Source: DTDR01 sp964505415
Lineage (GTDB): Bacteria; Hydrothermota; Tepidihabitantia; Tepidihabitantales; DTDR01
DNA: 64,000 nucleotides
Assembly: GCA_964505415.1 (NCBI GenBank)
Contig: CAZDHW010000001.1
Coordinates: forward strand, 57,781 to 121,780
Direction of reading: 5' to 3'
This document shows, in pieces, positions 51,168 through 59,262 of the stretch (positions are counted from its first letter, which is position 1; each line of letters opens with the position of its first letter). The notes under the pieces are model-generated. The model searched no databases, had not been told where the DNA came from, and saw nothing but the letters and a program-made list of their open reading frames with translations. The position numbers were made by a program, and so were the translations under genes.

Positions 51168-51801
51168 AACTTTTAATTACTGCTTTTAAAAGTCCGCTAA
51201 GAAAATTAGTTTTAATAATTAAAGGCAAATAATCTTCTCCTTCTTGAAGGTAGATGCTACCCAAAATTTTTGCCTGGGGTCTAATGCGGGGCAGTAATTC
51301 CCAAGCATAAAAAGAACCAATCTTCGTATTGATAAAGGTTCTTTTTTTCTTTTCAATAATAACTTCGTAATTCTTTTTATTATAATGGAGAAAGCAATTA
51401 TTTGCCATCTCTTTTTCTGACATAATTTTACGGATATAAAACCAAAAAGTCAAGATATCTTTTATTTCGTTAATCAAAGGTAAAGAGGTTTTATCATTAT
51501 AAATAATCTTATTGTTTGGATAATCAAAATAGATACTTTCTTTACTTTTAAAATTTTTTTCATTGATACTTTTGTAAACAAAAAGGGTTTTAAAATCAAA
51601 AGTAGCATAACTTATTATCGTATCAGCAATCTTAAAAAGAAAATTTGAAAAAGAGTTTAAATAACAACTAAATTGGTAAACTTCGCTATTTTGATAGAAA
51701 ACTTTTCTACATTCTAATTTTAAAGCGCCAACTTTTAAAAACCCTAAATAAAGGTCATAATTAATAACCTCATAAAAATTAATTAAAAAAAAGAAGAGCA
51801 T
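51154..51801 (-). CDS. DUF3108-like envelope protein
   Basis: A 215-residue protein with the DUF3108 pattern: early INYDLYLGFLKVGALKLECRKVF, a central DILTFWFYIRK and the end GSIYLQEGEDYLPLIIKTNFLSGLLKAVIKSYE. DUF3108 proteins are exported, with unknown function. The putative signal is very short (MLFFFLINFYEV). The ATG lies at the end of the T-tract of the preceding gene's terminator, leaving no room for a promoter between them. Confidence 0.75.
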   Translation of the reverse strand: MLFFFLINFYEVINYDLYLGFLKVGALKLECRKVFYQNSEVYQFSCYLNSFSNFLFKIADTIISYATFDFKTLFVYKSINEKNFKSKESIYFDYPNNKIIYNDKTSLPLINEIKDILTFWFYIRKIMSEKEMANNCFLHYNKKNYEVIIEKKKRTFINTKIGSFYAWELLPRIRPQAKILGSIYLQEGEDYLPLIIKTNFLSGLLKAVIKSYEKF

Positions 51802-51835
51802 AAAATAAAAGCCCCGAGGAATTTTACCTCAGGGC
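51799..51835 (-). terminator. Intrinsic terminator of the lipoprotein operon
   Basis: On the minus strand a 10-bp stem (51835-51826 with 51818-51809; one T-G pair) with a 7-nt loop is followed by TTTATTTTA. It is the clearest GC-rich terminator on this strand. It lies after the stop at 51862 and immediately before the DUF3108 ATG. Confidence 0.85.
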
Positions 51836-51861
51836 TTTTTTAAATTAGTTATTTAATTTAA

Positions 51862-52644
51862 TTAGTCGGTTTTTACCCAGCGGAGACCTTTAACCTTTTG
51901 ATAAGCAACTTTGATATCTACTCGTTTGTTGGTGATTGCTTTAATCAGAATTTTGCCAAAATTGTCATCGGTTGAATAGCCATTATTGTTTCTATCTAAC
52001 CAAAGATAATAGACGCCGTTAATTTCAATATTCTTTCGTTGGGTTGAATAAACACCGGGAGGAGGGGCTATATTTTCATCGTCAAAATTTCCTGAAGCCA
52101 TTGTCGAAACAGCATTTCCTTTATCATTATAATGGGGAGTAGTATAATCGCCCGGGTTAACAATTGACATTGGAGCAAATTCTCCCCGGTCATCAAAGAT
52201 ATAGTCTAAATCCGGCCAATTTGCTTGGTTACCAATTGCCAAAGGAATTGCTCCGTTATCGGTTAATTTTAAACCACTTGGATGGTTGGGGTCCGGGTCA
52301 CTGGCACCATAAACACTAACTTCACTTATTACTGGGGTTAAATCTAATTCCCATCTTTCACTCTCTTCATTTTTCTTATAAGCTGAAACACCAACAGTTT
52401 TTGCTGGACCACTCACATCATAAGAAGTAGTATAAGAAGGTAAGGCGGTATCTTTTATCCCATCCACATAAATATAATAGCCATCAACATCCGCTATCCG
52501 CGTCCAATTAAGTCTCAGTTTTGCTCCGTTATCAACCGGCTCGTAGGAAACAGTTGGTTTTTCTGGTTTTTCTACTACTTGCTCACAGCCAATAAAAAAA
52601 ACTAATAAAAGTAATAGAATAAATGGCTTAATATATTTCTTCAT
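51862..52644 (-). CDS. Lipoprotein with fibronectin type III-like domain
   Basis: Lipobox FIGC (Cys20) ends the signal peptide. Residues 30-105 look like an FN3/Ig domain (PTVSYEPVDNGAKLRLNW, GYYIYVDG, YTTSYDV, KTVGVSAYK). The rest is Asp/Asn/Pro-rich with YYLWLDRNNNGYSTDDNFG, a possible calcium-binding loop, and ends VKGLRWVKTD. A surface role is likely; no enzyme motif is visible. Preceded by GGAGGTAAAG and co-transcribed with the small lipoprotein upstream. Confidence 0.7.
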   Translation of the reverse strand: MKKYIKPFILLLLLVFFIGCEQVVEKPEKPTVSYEPVDNGAKLRLNWTRIADVDGYYIYVDGIKDTALPSYTTSYDVSGPAKTVGVSAYKKNEESERWELDLTPVISEVSVYGASDPDPNHPSGLKLTDNGAIPLAIGNQANWPDLDYIFDDRGEFAPMSIVNPGDYTTPHYNDKGNAVSTMASGNFDDENIAPPPGVYSTQRKNIEINGVYYLWLDRNNNGYSTDDNFGKILIKAITNKRVDIKVAYQKVKGLRWVKTD

Positions 52645-52657
52645 CTTTACCTCCTTT

Positions 52658-52933
52658 TTACTTTCTTGTTGGTGGTTTTACTTTTGGTGTTGGTGGTTTT
52701 ACCTTAGGAGCAGCCGGAGGGGTTATTGGTTTTTTGGCGTGGAATTGTTGATAATGTTCCTCATAGGCACTTTTTAAAGAGTCTAATGCAGCCGATAAAA
52801 GATTTACCTTTTCTTTAAGCTCTTTTATTTCGGTATTTAGTTTATCCATTTGCTGAGTAATTTGTTGCCCTGGTTGACAATTGAAAAATAATAAAATAGT
52901 AAAAACTAAGAAAAAGGCTAATAAATAACGCAT
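52658..52933 (-). CDS. Small coiled-coil lipoprotein, Braun-lipoprotein-like
   Basis: From ATG 52933 (GGAGG in front) the 91-residue precursor has lipobox FFNC (Cys19). About 45 residues of heptad coiled coil follow (MDKLNTEIKELKEKVNLLSAAL, positions about 29-50), then a Pro/Lys-rich tail of PKVKPPTP units ending in PPTRK. A lipidated N-terminus, a coiled-coil shaft and a terminal Arg-Lys parallel E. coli Lpp (ending YRK), whose last Lys is joined to peptidoglycan. The parallel is inference. An in-frame upstream ATG (52963) lies 6 nt after the -10 box. Confidence 0.75.
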   Translation of the reverse strand: MRYLLAFFLVFTILLFFNCQPGQQITQQMDKLNTEIKELKEKVNLLSAALDSLKSAYEEHYQQFHAKKPITPPAAPKVKPPTPKVKPPTRK

Positions 52934-52969
52934 ACTTCCTCCTTTGATAAAACTATTTATCATTAAATG

Positions 52970-52997
52970 ATTATAGAAAATTTTTTTCTAAAGTCAA
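52970..52997 (-). promoter_or_regulatory. Promoter of the small lipoprotein operon
   Basis: On the minus strand TTGACT (52997-52992), 16 bp, TATAAT (52975-52970). An ATG at 52963 lies at the predicted transcription start, in frame with the Shine-Dalgarno-led ATG at 52933, so two start modes are possible. Confidence 0.75.
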
Positions 52998-53001
52998 ATA
53001 A

Positions 53002-54603
53002 TTAAAAAATGGTTATTTTTTTTGTTATTTTCTGATAATTAGTGATTAAAGTAAGAAAATATAAGCCAGGCGGTAGTTGAGATAAATCAAAATAATTTTC
53101 GTAGTTTCCCCTTCCTTTTCTTCCTTTATCAATAATCTTGATAAGATTTCCCAAGGAAGAATAAAGTTTTAAACAATAATTACTTTCTTTAATTAATTGG
53201 TATTTAATCTTAATAATTCCCTTTGTTAGATAATTAACCTCTAAATCGCTAAAATCCCTTTTAAATTCTTCAATATTTCCTAAAGGTGAATATTTTATGG
53301 TGAGATAATCATAATCAGTAAAGGGTGAAAAACTGGCACCTGTTACATAAACATTACCTATGCGATCAGTAACAAGGGAATTGGGATAATCGTTTTCATT
53401 AAAGCCATCATATCTTTGTGACCATATTAATTCACCATTAGCATCATATTTTATTGTTAAATAATCATTATTTCCATTTTCATTAACAATAATTCCGGTA
53501 ATATAAATATTACCAAAAATATCGGCTCCAATTCCTACTCCGTAGTCATCTTCACGGCTGCCGTAAATTCTTGACCATAAATACCTTAAAGAGGTATCAT
53601 ATTTTAGTGTTAAAATATCTAAACCGGAATCGGTAAGGATACTGCCAATAATAGCAATATTACCTAAGGAATCTAAAATAAGTTTTCTTGGTTCAACACC
53701 ATTGCGATAAATGGCTACTCTTTGTTCACGAAGATTACTATCGTATTTTATTGTAGTAATACTTGGCTCTCCAGGAAAACGGGAAAGATAACTGAGACCG
53801 GTCACATAAACATTGTTAAAATTGTCAATAGCTAAAGAGATAGGAAAATCAAAATCAAGACCCGGTCCGCTATAACAAGCGGCACTGAGAAGTTCACCTT
53901 CGCGATTATATTTTAATGTTAAATAATCATAATGGGTTTCGCCCCCGCCATTATAACCCCCAGTTACATAAATATTATTGTAATTATCCAAAGCAATTGC
54001 TCGTGGTTGGTCCCAACCTCCACTTTCGTATCTTCTTATCCATTGGACAAATCCGTTGGAGTCATATTTTATAGTAGCAAAATCAAAAAGGGTATTACTT
54101 CCACCGGAACTTTGCCCAGTTACATAAACATTTCCTTCGTTATCAACGGCAATTGCTGTGGCTTCATCCCAATCAAAAATTCCGCTTCCCGGTCCATCAT
54201 AGATAGCCACCCATTTTTCTCGACCATTGCGGTCGTATTTTATTGTTACATAATCTAGTTCAACATAATTTCCCGAGCGATAACAAGTGGCACCGGTAAC
54301 ATAAACATTACCATAAGAATCTATCGTCATTGCGGTAGGATAATCATCATAATTACCTGGTCCATTATATCTGCTTATCCACTGGATTTCACCATTGGGG
54401 TTATATTTAATAGTGACAATATCACAAAAACTTTGTTGATAATTGCTACCGCCAGTGACATAAACATTTCCTTCATTATCTAAAACAATCATTTGGGCTC
54501 CGTCACTAAGGCTATCAGGTCCGTTATAGCGGGCAAGCCATTCTTGAGAGAATAATTTTATATTTCCCAAAAAAATTAGTAAAAAAACTAAGAAATACCG
54601 CAT
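53002..54603 (-). CDS. Secreted SBBP-repeat beta-propeller protein with C-terminal sorting domain
   Basis: The signal peptide (about residues 1-19) is followed by roughly eight repeats of about 55-60 residues, each with GNVYVTG and DYLTIKYD-like strands, the SBBP/beta-propeller pattern. The last ~75 residues (SNYCLKLYSSLGNLIKII...LPPGLYFLTLI) form a FlgD/T9SS type A-like sorting domain. Probably cell-surface or secreted. It has a leaderless-type promoter. The repeats are similar at DNA level and could mis-assemble. Confidence 0.88.
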   Translation of the reverse strand: MRYFLVFLLIFLGNIKLFSQEWLARYNGPDSLSDGAQMIVLDNEGNVYVTGGSNYQQSFCDIVTIKYNPNGEIQWISRYNGPGNYDDYPTAMTIDSYGNVYVTGATCYRSGNYVELDYVTIKYDRNGREKWVAIYDGPGSGIFDWDEATAIAVDNEGNVYVTGQSSGGSNTLFDFATIKYDSNGFVQWIRRYESGGWDQPRAIALDNYNNIYVTGGYNGGGETHYDYLTLKYNREGELLSAACYSGPGLDFDFPISLAIDNFNNVYVTGLSYLSRFPGEPSITTIKYDSNLREQRVAIYRNGVEPRKLILDSLGNIAIIGSILTDSGLDILTLKYDTSLRYLWSRIYGSREDDYGVGIGADIFGNIYITGIIVNENGNNDYLTIKYDANGELIWSQRYDGFNENDYPNSLVTDRIGNVYVTGASFSPFTDYDYLTIKYSPLGNIEEFKRDFSDLEVNYLTKGIIKIKYQLIKESNYCLKLYSSLGNLIKIIDKGRKGRGNYENYFDLSQLPPGLYFLTLITNYQKITKKITIF

Positions 54604-54609
54604 AAAAAA

Positions 54610-54637
54610 ATTATTATAAAAAACTCTAAAAAGTCAA
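54610..54637 (-). promoter_or_regulatory. Promoter of SBBP-repeat gene
   Basis: On the minus strand TTGACT (54637-54632), 16 bp, AATAAT (54615-54610), 6 nt before the ATG at 54603. A perfect TATAAT (54618-54613) has only a 13-bp spacer. Either predicts a leaderless mRNA. Confidence 0.6.
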
Positions 54638-54652
54638 ATATTCAAAAAACGA

Positions 54653-55183
54653 TTATTTTTCAAGGTTTCGCAAACAGACTAAAAAATTTTTCCAAAAATT
54701 AAGATTATATTTTTCTAAAAATTTTGTTGCTACTAATTGATAAAAATAATTACCGTAGGTATAAAGATGATAACTAACATTTTTTTCTTTAATAAAATTT
54801 TCACTTTTTGATGAGATATTAAACAAAATAAAAAAGAAAAACCACACCAGTAAAATCCCTTTTAGGATTCCCAAAAAACCACCAAAAAGGGAGTTTAACC
54901 AGCCTAAATGCAAAAATTCTAATATTTTTTCAAAAAGATAAGCAAGGATTTTAAAAAAGAAATAAAAAATAAGAAAGCTTGATAGATAGATTAACAATTT
55001 AGAAACAAAATAGGGGAAAGAATAATTTTTTAATAATTCCCAAAAATAGTTTTCGTAACGGTTGGGGATTATGAAAATAAAAAAAACTGCCAAAATAAAA
55101 GGTAAAGAATTTAAAAATCCTTTTTTAATACCTTTAATAAATAAAACTAAAAGAATTATTGAAATTATAATATCTATCAGCAT
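54653..55183 (-). CDS. CvpA-family membrane protein
   Basis: Four or five membrane helices in 176 residues, with the CvpA-type start (MLIDIIISIILLVLFIKGIKKGF) and the GWLNSLFGGFLGILKGILLVW segment near residues 95-117 that is typical of the family. CvpA is linked to colicin V production and envelope stress; the mechanism is unknown. ATG 55183 follows a GGAGGT by 4 nt; the upstream GTG (55189) overlaps that Shine-Dalgarno. Confidence 0.82.
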   Translation of the reverse strand: MLIDIIISIILLVLFIKGIKKGFLNSLPFILAVFFIFIIPNRYENYFWELLKNYSFPYFVSKLLIYLSSFLIFYFFFKILAYLFEKILEFLHLGWLNSLFGGFLGILKGILLVWFFFFILFNISSKSENFIKEKNVSYHLYTYGNYFYQLVATKFLEKYNLNFWKNFLVCLRNLEK

Positions 55184-55207
55184 CCACACCTCCTGCCTGG
55201 ATATATA

Positions 55208-55236
55208 ATTATAATAAAAATTTTTATTTTTGTCAA
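55208..55236 (-). promoter_or_regulatory. Promoter of cvpA-like gene
   Basis: On the minus strand TTGACA (55236-55231), 17 bp, TATAAT (55213-55208): consensus in both boxes. It faces the divergent promoter at 55244-55271; the two -35 boxes are only 7 bp apart. Confidence 0.82.
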
Positions 55237-55243
55237 CAATTTA

Positions 55244-55271
55244 TTGACTTTTTAAATTTTTTTGTTATAAT
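55244..55271 (+). promoter_or_regulatory. Promoter of secreted FlgD-tailed protein gene
   Basis: TTGACT (55244-55249), 16 bp, TATAAT (55266-55271). The predicted transcription start, about 55278, is next to the 26-bp palindrome at 55279-55304. Confidence 0.8.
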
Positions 55272-55278
55272 TTATCAA

Positions 55279-55304
55279 GGTATTAGGAAATATTTCCTAA
55301 TACC
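55279..55304 (+). promoter_or_regulatory. 26-bp perfect palindrome at the 5' end of the mRNA
   Basis: GGTATTAGGAAAT (55279-55291) is followed directly by its exact reverse complement (55292-55304). As RNA it would form a hairpin at or near the first nucleotides of the leader, a known mRNA-stabilising position. As DNA it could be an operator. It is too close to the promoter to be an ordinary terminator and has no T-tract. Confidence 0.75.
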
Positions 55305-55326
55305 TAAATAACAAATGGAGGATATG

Positions 55327-56934
55327 ATGAAATATCTCAGTCTATTTATTTTTTTTATTGTTTTATTATTTTCTTTTTCTTACGGCAATGTTGGTTTTGT
55401 TAACGGTTTTGAGAACTATCAACCACCAAAAGCAGTATCCTCACCGGTAAAGATAAACGAAATAATCGTTGACCAAGAGTTAAACTATCCTTATGACTGG
55501 GGCAGAGATGTTTTAATTGATACTTCAGTTCTCTATGATTTTGATGGTGATTATGATGAAAATACTGGTCAAATGTGGGTAGTAACTGCTCCCCGATATG
55601 ACTCAGTTATTCGTCTTTATTATTCAACTGACCATGGTTATCATTGGACTTGGGCGAGAACTATATCTCATACTCTTAAAAGTTTATATAAGAAAGTGAG
55701 AATTATTGTTGGTCGCGGTGATTCTAATTATATTTATATCTTTGGTCTTCATAGTGGTCTAAATAATACCGGTGATATTTTTGTTCTTGCTTACACCTTT
55801 GACCTATCTCGTTCTGTTCATAATTGGGTTACTTGGAATAATGATACGATTAACGATTTTGCCGTTGCCAAAGATTTTCGCAATAATTATTGGCTTTATT
55901 GTGTAGCAGCTAATGAAAATCGTGGGGGCTTTAATGCTAAACTTTTCCGCTCTTCTGATTGCGGTCGAACTTGGGATAGTCAAATTGGTTTTGATATTGG
56001 TGACCCAGATATTATCTTTGGTACTGGACCTAATCTAAATTTTGCTTTTGTTCGTTTTTCAAGAGATACTCTTTGTTATCAGCGAAATAATAATTACGGC
56101 GCCCCGGGTAATTGGCAAACGTTAGCGGTTCTTGATGGTATAACAGATTATAAATATTGTCCGAAAGTTTCGCCCGCCTTTACCTCTCCCGATAGTATTG
56201 CAACAACCTGGGTTCTTTATGAGCTGGATTGGCATAATACTGGTGATTTAGATATTTGGTATGCTGTCCGTTCTCATGCGTGGGGAGATACCTGGCGAAA
56301 AAGATATCTTCTTGCTGGCTCAACAAGATTGGATGAAAGGGTGCCGGATATTGAATATTATAAATCTATTGGAAATATCTGGGTAAACGCCAGTTATATT
56401 ATCTATGATTCTTCTTATAATGAAACCAGCTATGTCTATTCCCGTTGGAGTGATGCCAATAATCCTTTTAATTGGCATGATACAAATAAAGTAAACGATT
56501 CGGGAACACAAGTAGGCACTTGGTTTGGTCCAAAGACTTGCGGTCCAAAGATTGTTTATTCTCCCGGTGCTCCAGCTCCTGGCGGTGGTGTTTTATATAC
56601 CCGAGCAACTACTTTTTACATTCCTTATCGGTTATATTTTGATGCTCCTTGGTTCCCTTCAGCAATTGAAAAAGAAAAAGAATATAAATCAAAGATTTTA
56701 AAGATAAATACCCTTGCTAAAAAAGCGATTCTCTTTCAATTTAAAACGGAGATAAAGAAAGCAGCCATCTATAACTTAGAAGGTAGACTGGTTAAATCTT
56801 TCAATAACCAGGCCTCTTCTCTCTTGTGGAATGGAAAGGATGATTATGGAAAAGATGTTCCTATTGGAGTGTACCTAATCAAATTTAAAACTGATAAAAA
56901 AGAGTTTACCGAGAAATTTATCTTTTTAAGATAA
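55327..56934 (+). CDS. Secreted protein with BNR-like repeats and FlgD-like C-terminal domain
   Basis: The start chosen is ATG 55327, 5 nt after GGAGG; the ATG at 55315 overlaps that Shine-Dalgarno. Signal peptide residues 1-19. The body has sialidase/BNR-type Asp-box-like pieces (YYSTDHGYHW, FRSSDCGRTWDS) and many Trp/Tyr. The last ~85 residues (AIYNLEGRLVKSFN...LLWNGKDDYGKDVPIGVYLIKFKT) are a FlgD/T9SS-like sorting domain. About 535 residues. Substrate unknown. A strong terminator follows. Confidence 0.82.
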   Translation: MKYLSLFIFFIVLLFSFSYGNVGFVNGFENYQPPKAVSSPVKINEIIVDQELNYPYDWGRDVLIDTSVLYDFDGDYDENTGQMWVVTAPRYDSVIRLYYSTDHGYHWTWARTISHTLKSLYKKVRIIVGRGDSNYIYIFGLHSGLNNTGDIFVLAYTFDLSRSVHNWVTWNNDTINDFAVAKDFRNNYWLYCVAANENRGGFNAKLFRSSDCGRTWDSQIGFDIGDPDIIFGTGPNLNFAFVRFSRDTLCYQRNNNYGAPGNWQTLAVLDGITDYKYCPKVSPAFTSPDSIATTWVLYELDWHNTGDLDIWYAVRSHAWGDTWRKRYLLAGSTRLDERVPDIEYYKSIGNIWVNASYIIYDSSYNETSYVYSRWSDANNPFNWHDTNKVNDSGTQVGTWFGPKTCGPKIVYSPGAPAPGGGVLYTRATTFYIPYRLYFDAPWFPSAIEKEKEYKSKILKINTLAKKAILFQFKTEIKKAAIYNLEGRLVKSFNNQASSLLWNGKDDYGKDVPIGVYLIKFKTDKKEFTEKFIFLR

Positions 56935-56950
56935 ACTAACAAAAATAAAG

Positions 56951-56990
56951 GGTTCCGATAGGCAAGATTTTTGTCTGTCGGAACCTTTTT
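56951..56990 (+). terminator. Strong bidirectional intrinsic terminator
   Basis: A 15-bp stem (56951-56965 with 56971-56985, two G-T pairs) with loop GATTT is followed by TTTTT on the plus strand. On the minus strand CTTTATTTTT follows, so it can also end the acyl-CoA dehydrogenase operon. This is the best terminator in the window. Confidence 0.92.
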
Positions 56991-58131
56991 ATTCAATTAA
57001 ATTTCGAGCAATCACAATCTTTTGAATTTCCGATGTGCCTTCATAAATCTCCATACATTTAGCATCCCGATAATATCTTTCTACTGGATAATCCTTCGTA
57101 TAACCATAACCACCGTGAATTTGGATTGCCAATCTGGTTGCTTCCATTGCTACTTGAGAAGCAAAATATTTTGCCATACTTGATTCCTTAGAAAAACGAG
57201 GTACTCCTTTATCTTTCAAAAAGGCAGCATAATAGACCAAAAGTCTTGCCGCTTGAATTTTTGTTGCCATATCCGCCAGCATCTCTTGAATCATTTCAAA
57301 TTCATAAAGATATTTACCAAACTGTTTTCTTTCTTTACTATAAGCCAAGGCTTTTTCAAAGGCAGCCTGGGCAATACCAACTGATTGGGCACCGATATCA
57401 ATTCGGGAAACATCCAAAGTATGCATGGCAATCTTAAATCCTTGACCAATTTCTCCTAAGAGATTTCTTTTTGGTACTTTACAATCTTCAAAAATCAATT
57501 CACAATTGGCGGTTGACCTTAAACCTAATAAATCTTCGTGTTTGCCAATACTAAAACCTTCATAATCCCTTTCCACTATCAAAGCACAAATACCTTTATG
57601 TTTTAAATTTCTATCAATAGTTGCGAAAACAACAAAAATCTTTGCTTCACCGGCATTAGTAATAAATCTTTTTGTGCCGTTTAACAAAAAATAATCGCCC
57701 CCATCTTTTATTGTTGTCTCTAAACTGGCTGGGTCACTACCGACATTGGGTTCTGTTAAAGCAAAAGCACCAATTGCTTCCCCTGTGGCTAAAAGAGGCA
57801 AATATTTCCTTTTTTGTTCCTCATTGCCAAATTGGAAAATCGGATAGGCGCATAAAGAATTATTAACTGCCATGATCAGTCCGATAGAAGCCGAGGCCTT
57901 AGAGATTTCTTCTACCGCAATTGCCAAACTGGTAAAATCTAAACCAGCACCACCATATTCTTCGGGAATAATCATTCCCATAAAACCCATTTCGGCCATC
58001 TCTTTAATAATTTCTTTAGGAAATTCACCGGTACGGTCAATTTCACCAGCAATCTTTTCAATTCTCTCTTGGGCATATCTTCTTGCTGTTTCCTGAATTA
58101 ATTTCTGGTTTTCATTCAATTCAAAATTCAT
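56989..58131 (-). CDS. Acyl-CoA dehydrogenase
   Basis: This FAD-dependent enzyme performs the first oxidation of acyl-CoA. Motifs are FALTEPNVGSDPASLETT, the FITNAGEAKIFVVFATID segment, QIHGGYGYTKDYPVERYYRDAKCMEIYEGTSEIQ with the catalytic-base Glu in YEGTSE, and KERKQFGKYLYEFEMIQ. At 380 residues it is the standard short/medium-chain size. It needs an electron-transfer flavoprotein, not encoded here. It lies 12 bp after a second dehydrogenase gene. Confidence 0.92.
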   Translation of the reverse strand: MNFELNENQKLIQETARRYAQERIEKIAGEIDRTGEFPKEIIKEMAEMGFMGMIIPEEYGGAGLDFTSLAIAVEEISKASASIGLIMAVNNSLCAYPIFQFGNEEQKRKYLPLLATGEAIGAFALTEPNVGSDPASLETTIKDGGDYFLLNGTKRFITNAGEAKIFVVFATIDRNLKHKGICALIVERDYEGFSIGKHEDLLGLRSTANCELIFEDCKVPKRNLLGEIGQGFKIAMHTLDVSRIDIGAQSVGIAQAAFEKALAYSKERKQFGKYLYEFEMIQEMLADMATKIQAARLLVYYAAFLKDKGVPRFSKESSMAKYFASQVAMEATRLAIQIHGGYGYTKDYPVERYYRDAKCMEIYEGTSEIQKIVIARNLIE

Positions 58132-58143
58132 TATTCCTCCTTT

Positions 58144-59262
58144 TTAAATATTTTTTAAAACTTCTTTAGCAATTATTAATTTCATAATCTCTGATGTACC
58201 TTCACCAATTTCACAGATCTTAGCATCTCTAAAAAATTTTTCTAAATTTAATTCTTTACTTATTCCGTAATAAGAATACAAAGAAATTGCGTAATCACAA
58301 ATTTTTACTGCTGTTTCCGAAGCATAAAGTTTGGCATTAGCGCTTTCTTTATCCGCCCGCTCACCTTGATTTTTTAATAGCGCGGCATAATAAGTCAAAA
58401 GGGAGGCACTTTCAATTAGCGTATCCGCCTCAGCAATAATTTTATAAACCCTTTCATTTTTGGTATTTCTTTCTTTCTCCCAATCCACAATCATTTGGTA
58501 AGCCCTTTTGGCAATTCCTAAAGAAAAGGCAGCGATACTTATTCTTCCACCATCCAAAGTTTCCATAATAATCTTATAGCCTTCCCCTTCATTACCCAAA
58601 AGATTTTCTTTCTTTATTTGGCAATCTTCAAATATAAGTTCACAAGTGGAAGAGGCCCGCACACCCAATTTATCTTCTTCTTTCCCCACACTAAATCCGG
58701 GAGTGTCTTTTTCCACAATGAAAGCCGTTATCCCTTTCTTTCCTAAATTTTTATCAATGGTGGCAATAATTACAAAAATATCCGCTTCCAAAGAATTGGT
58801 AATAAATCTTTTGGTTCCGTTTAAAATATAAAAACCATTATTTTTCTTTGCTAAAAGTTCAATAGCCGCGGCATCACTGCCCGCATTGGGTTCAGTTAAT
58901 CCCATAGCACCAATTTTTTCTCCTTTTGCTAAATTTATAAGATACTTTCTTTTTTGTTTTTCATTTCCGTATTTAAAAATGGGAAAAGATGCCAAAGAAG
59001 TATGGGCAGCGGCCGCTAAACCAGTGGAAGGACAGATAAAAGAAATTTCTTCAATAACTATTGAATAATGAAGATAATCCAAGCCCAAACCACCATATTC
59101 TTTCGGATAGGGAACACCTAAATAACCTTTTTCTCTTAAAAGATTTAAATTCGCTCTCAATAAAGAAGGTGAATATTCATCAAGTTCTTTTAATCCCTTT
59201 AAATTTTCTTTTACCTCTTCTCTAAATTCTAAATATTTCTTATAGTTGTTTAGTTTAATCAT
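58144..59262 (-). CDS. Acyl-CoA dehydrogenase, divergent paralogue
   Basis: Same fold as its neighbour (MGLTEPNAGSDAAAIELL, FITNSLEADIFVIIATID, FFRDAKICEIGEGTSEIMKLIIAKEVL), with a shorter N-terminal helical part and a changed Gly segment (SLYSYYGISKELNLEKFF in place of IHGGYGY). The EGTSE catalytic region remains. The pair may have different chain-length or substituent specificity, or act as a heteromer. It overlaps the CoA-transferase B gene by 4 bp. 372 residues. Confidence 0.9.
   Translation of the reverse strand: MIKLNNYKKYLEFREEVKENLKGLKELDEYSPSLLRANLNLLREKGYLGVPYPKEYGGLGLDYLHYSIVIEEISFICPSTGLAAAAHTSLASFPIFKYGNEKQKRKYLINLAKGEKIGAMGLTEPNAGSDAAAIELLAKKNNGFYILNGTKRFITNSLEADIFVIIATIDKNLGKKGITAFIVEKDTPGFSVGKEEDKLGVRASSTCELIFEDCQIKKENLLGNEGEGYKIIMETLDGGRISIAAFSLGIAKRAYQMIVDWEKERNTKNERVYKIIAEADTLIESASLLTYYAALLKNQGERADKESANAKLYASETAVKICDYAISLYSYYGISKELNLEKFFRDAKICEIGEGTSEIMKLIIAKEVLKNI

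Noticed and set aside
53002..54603. CRISPR-like or tandem DNA repeats
   Set aside because: The periodicity of about 170-180 bp comes from SBBP protein repeats in one continuous coding frame, not from a direct-repeat/spacer array.
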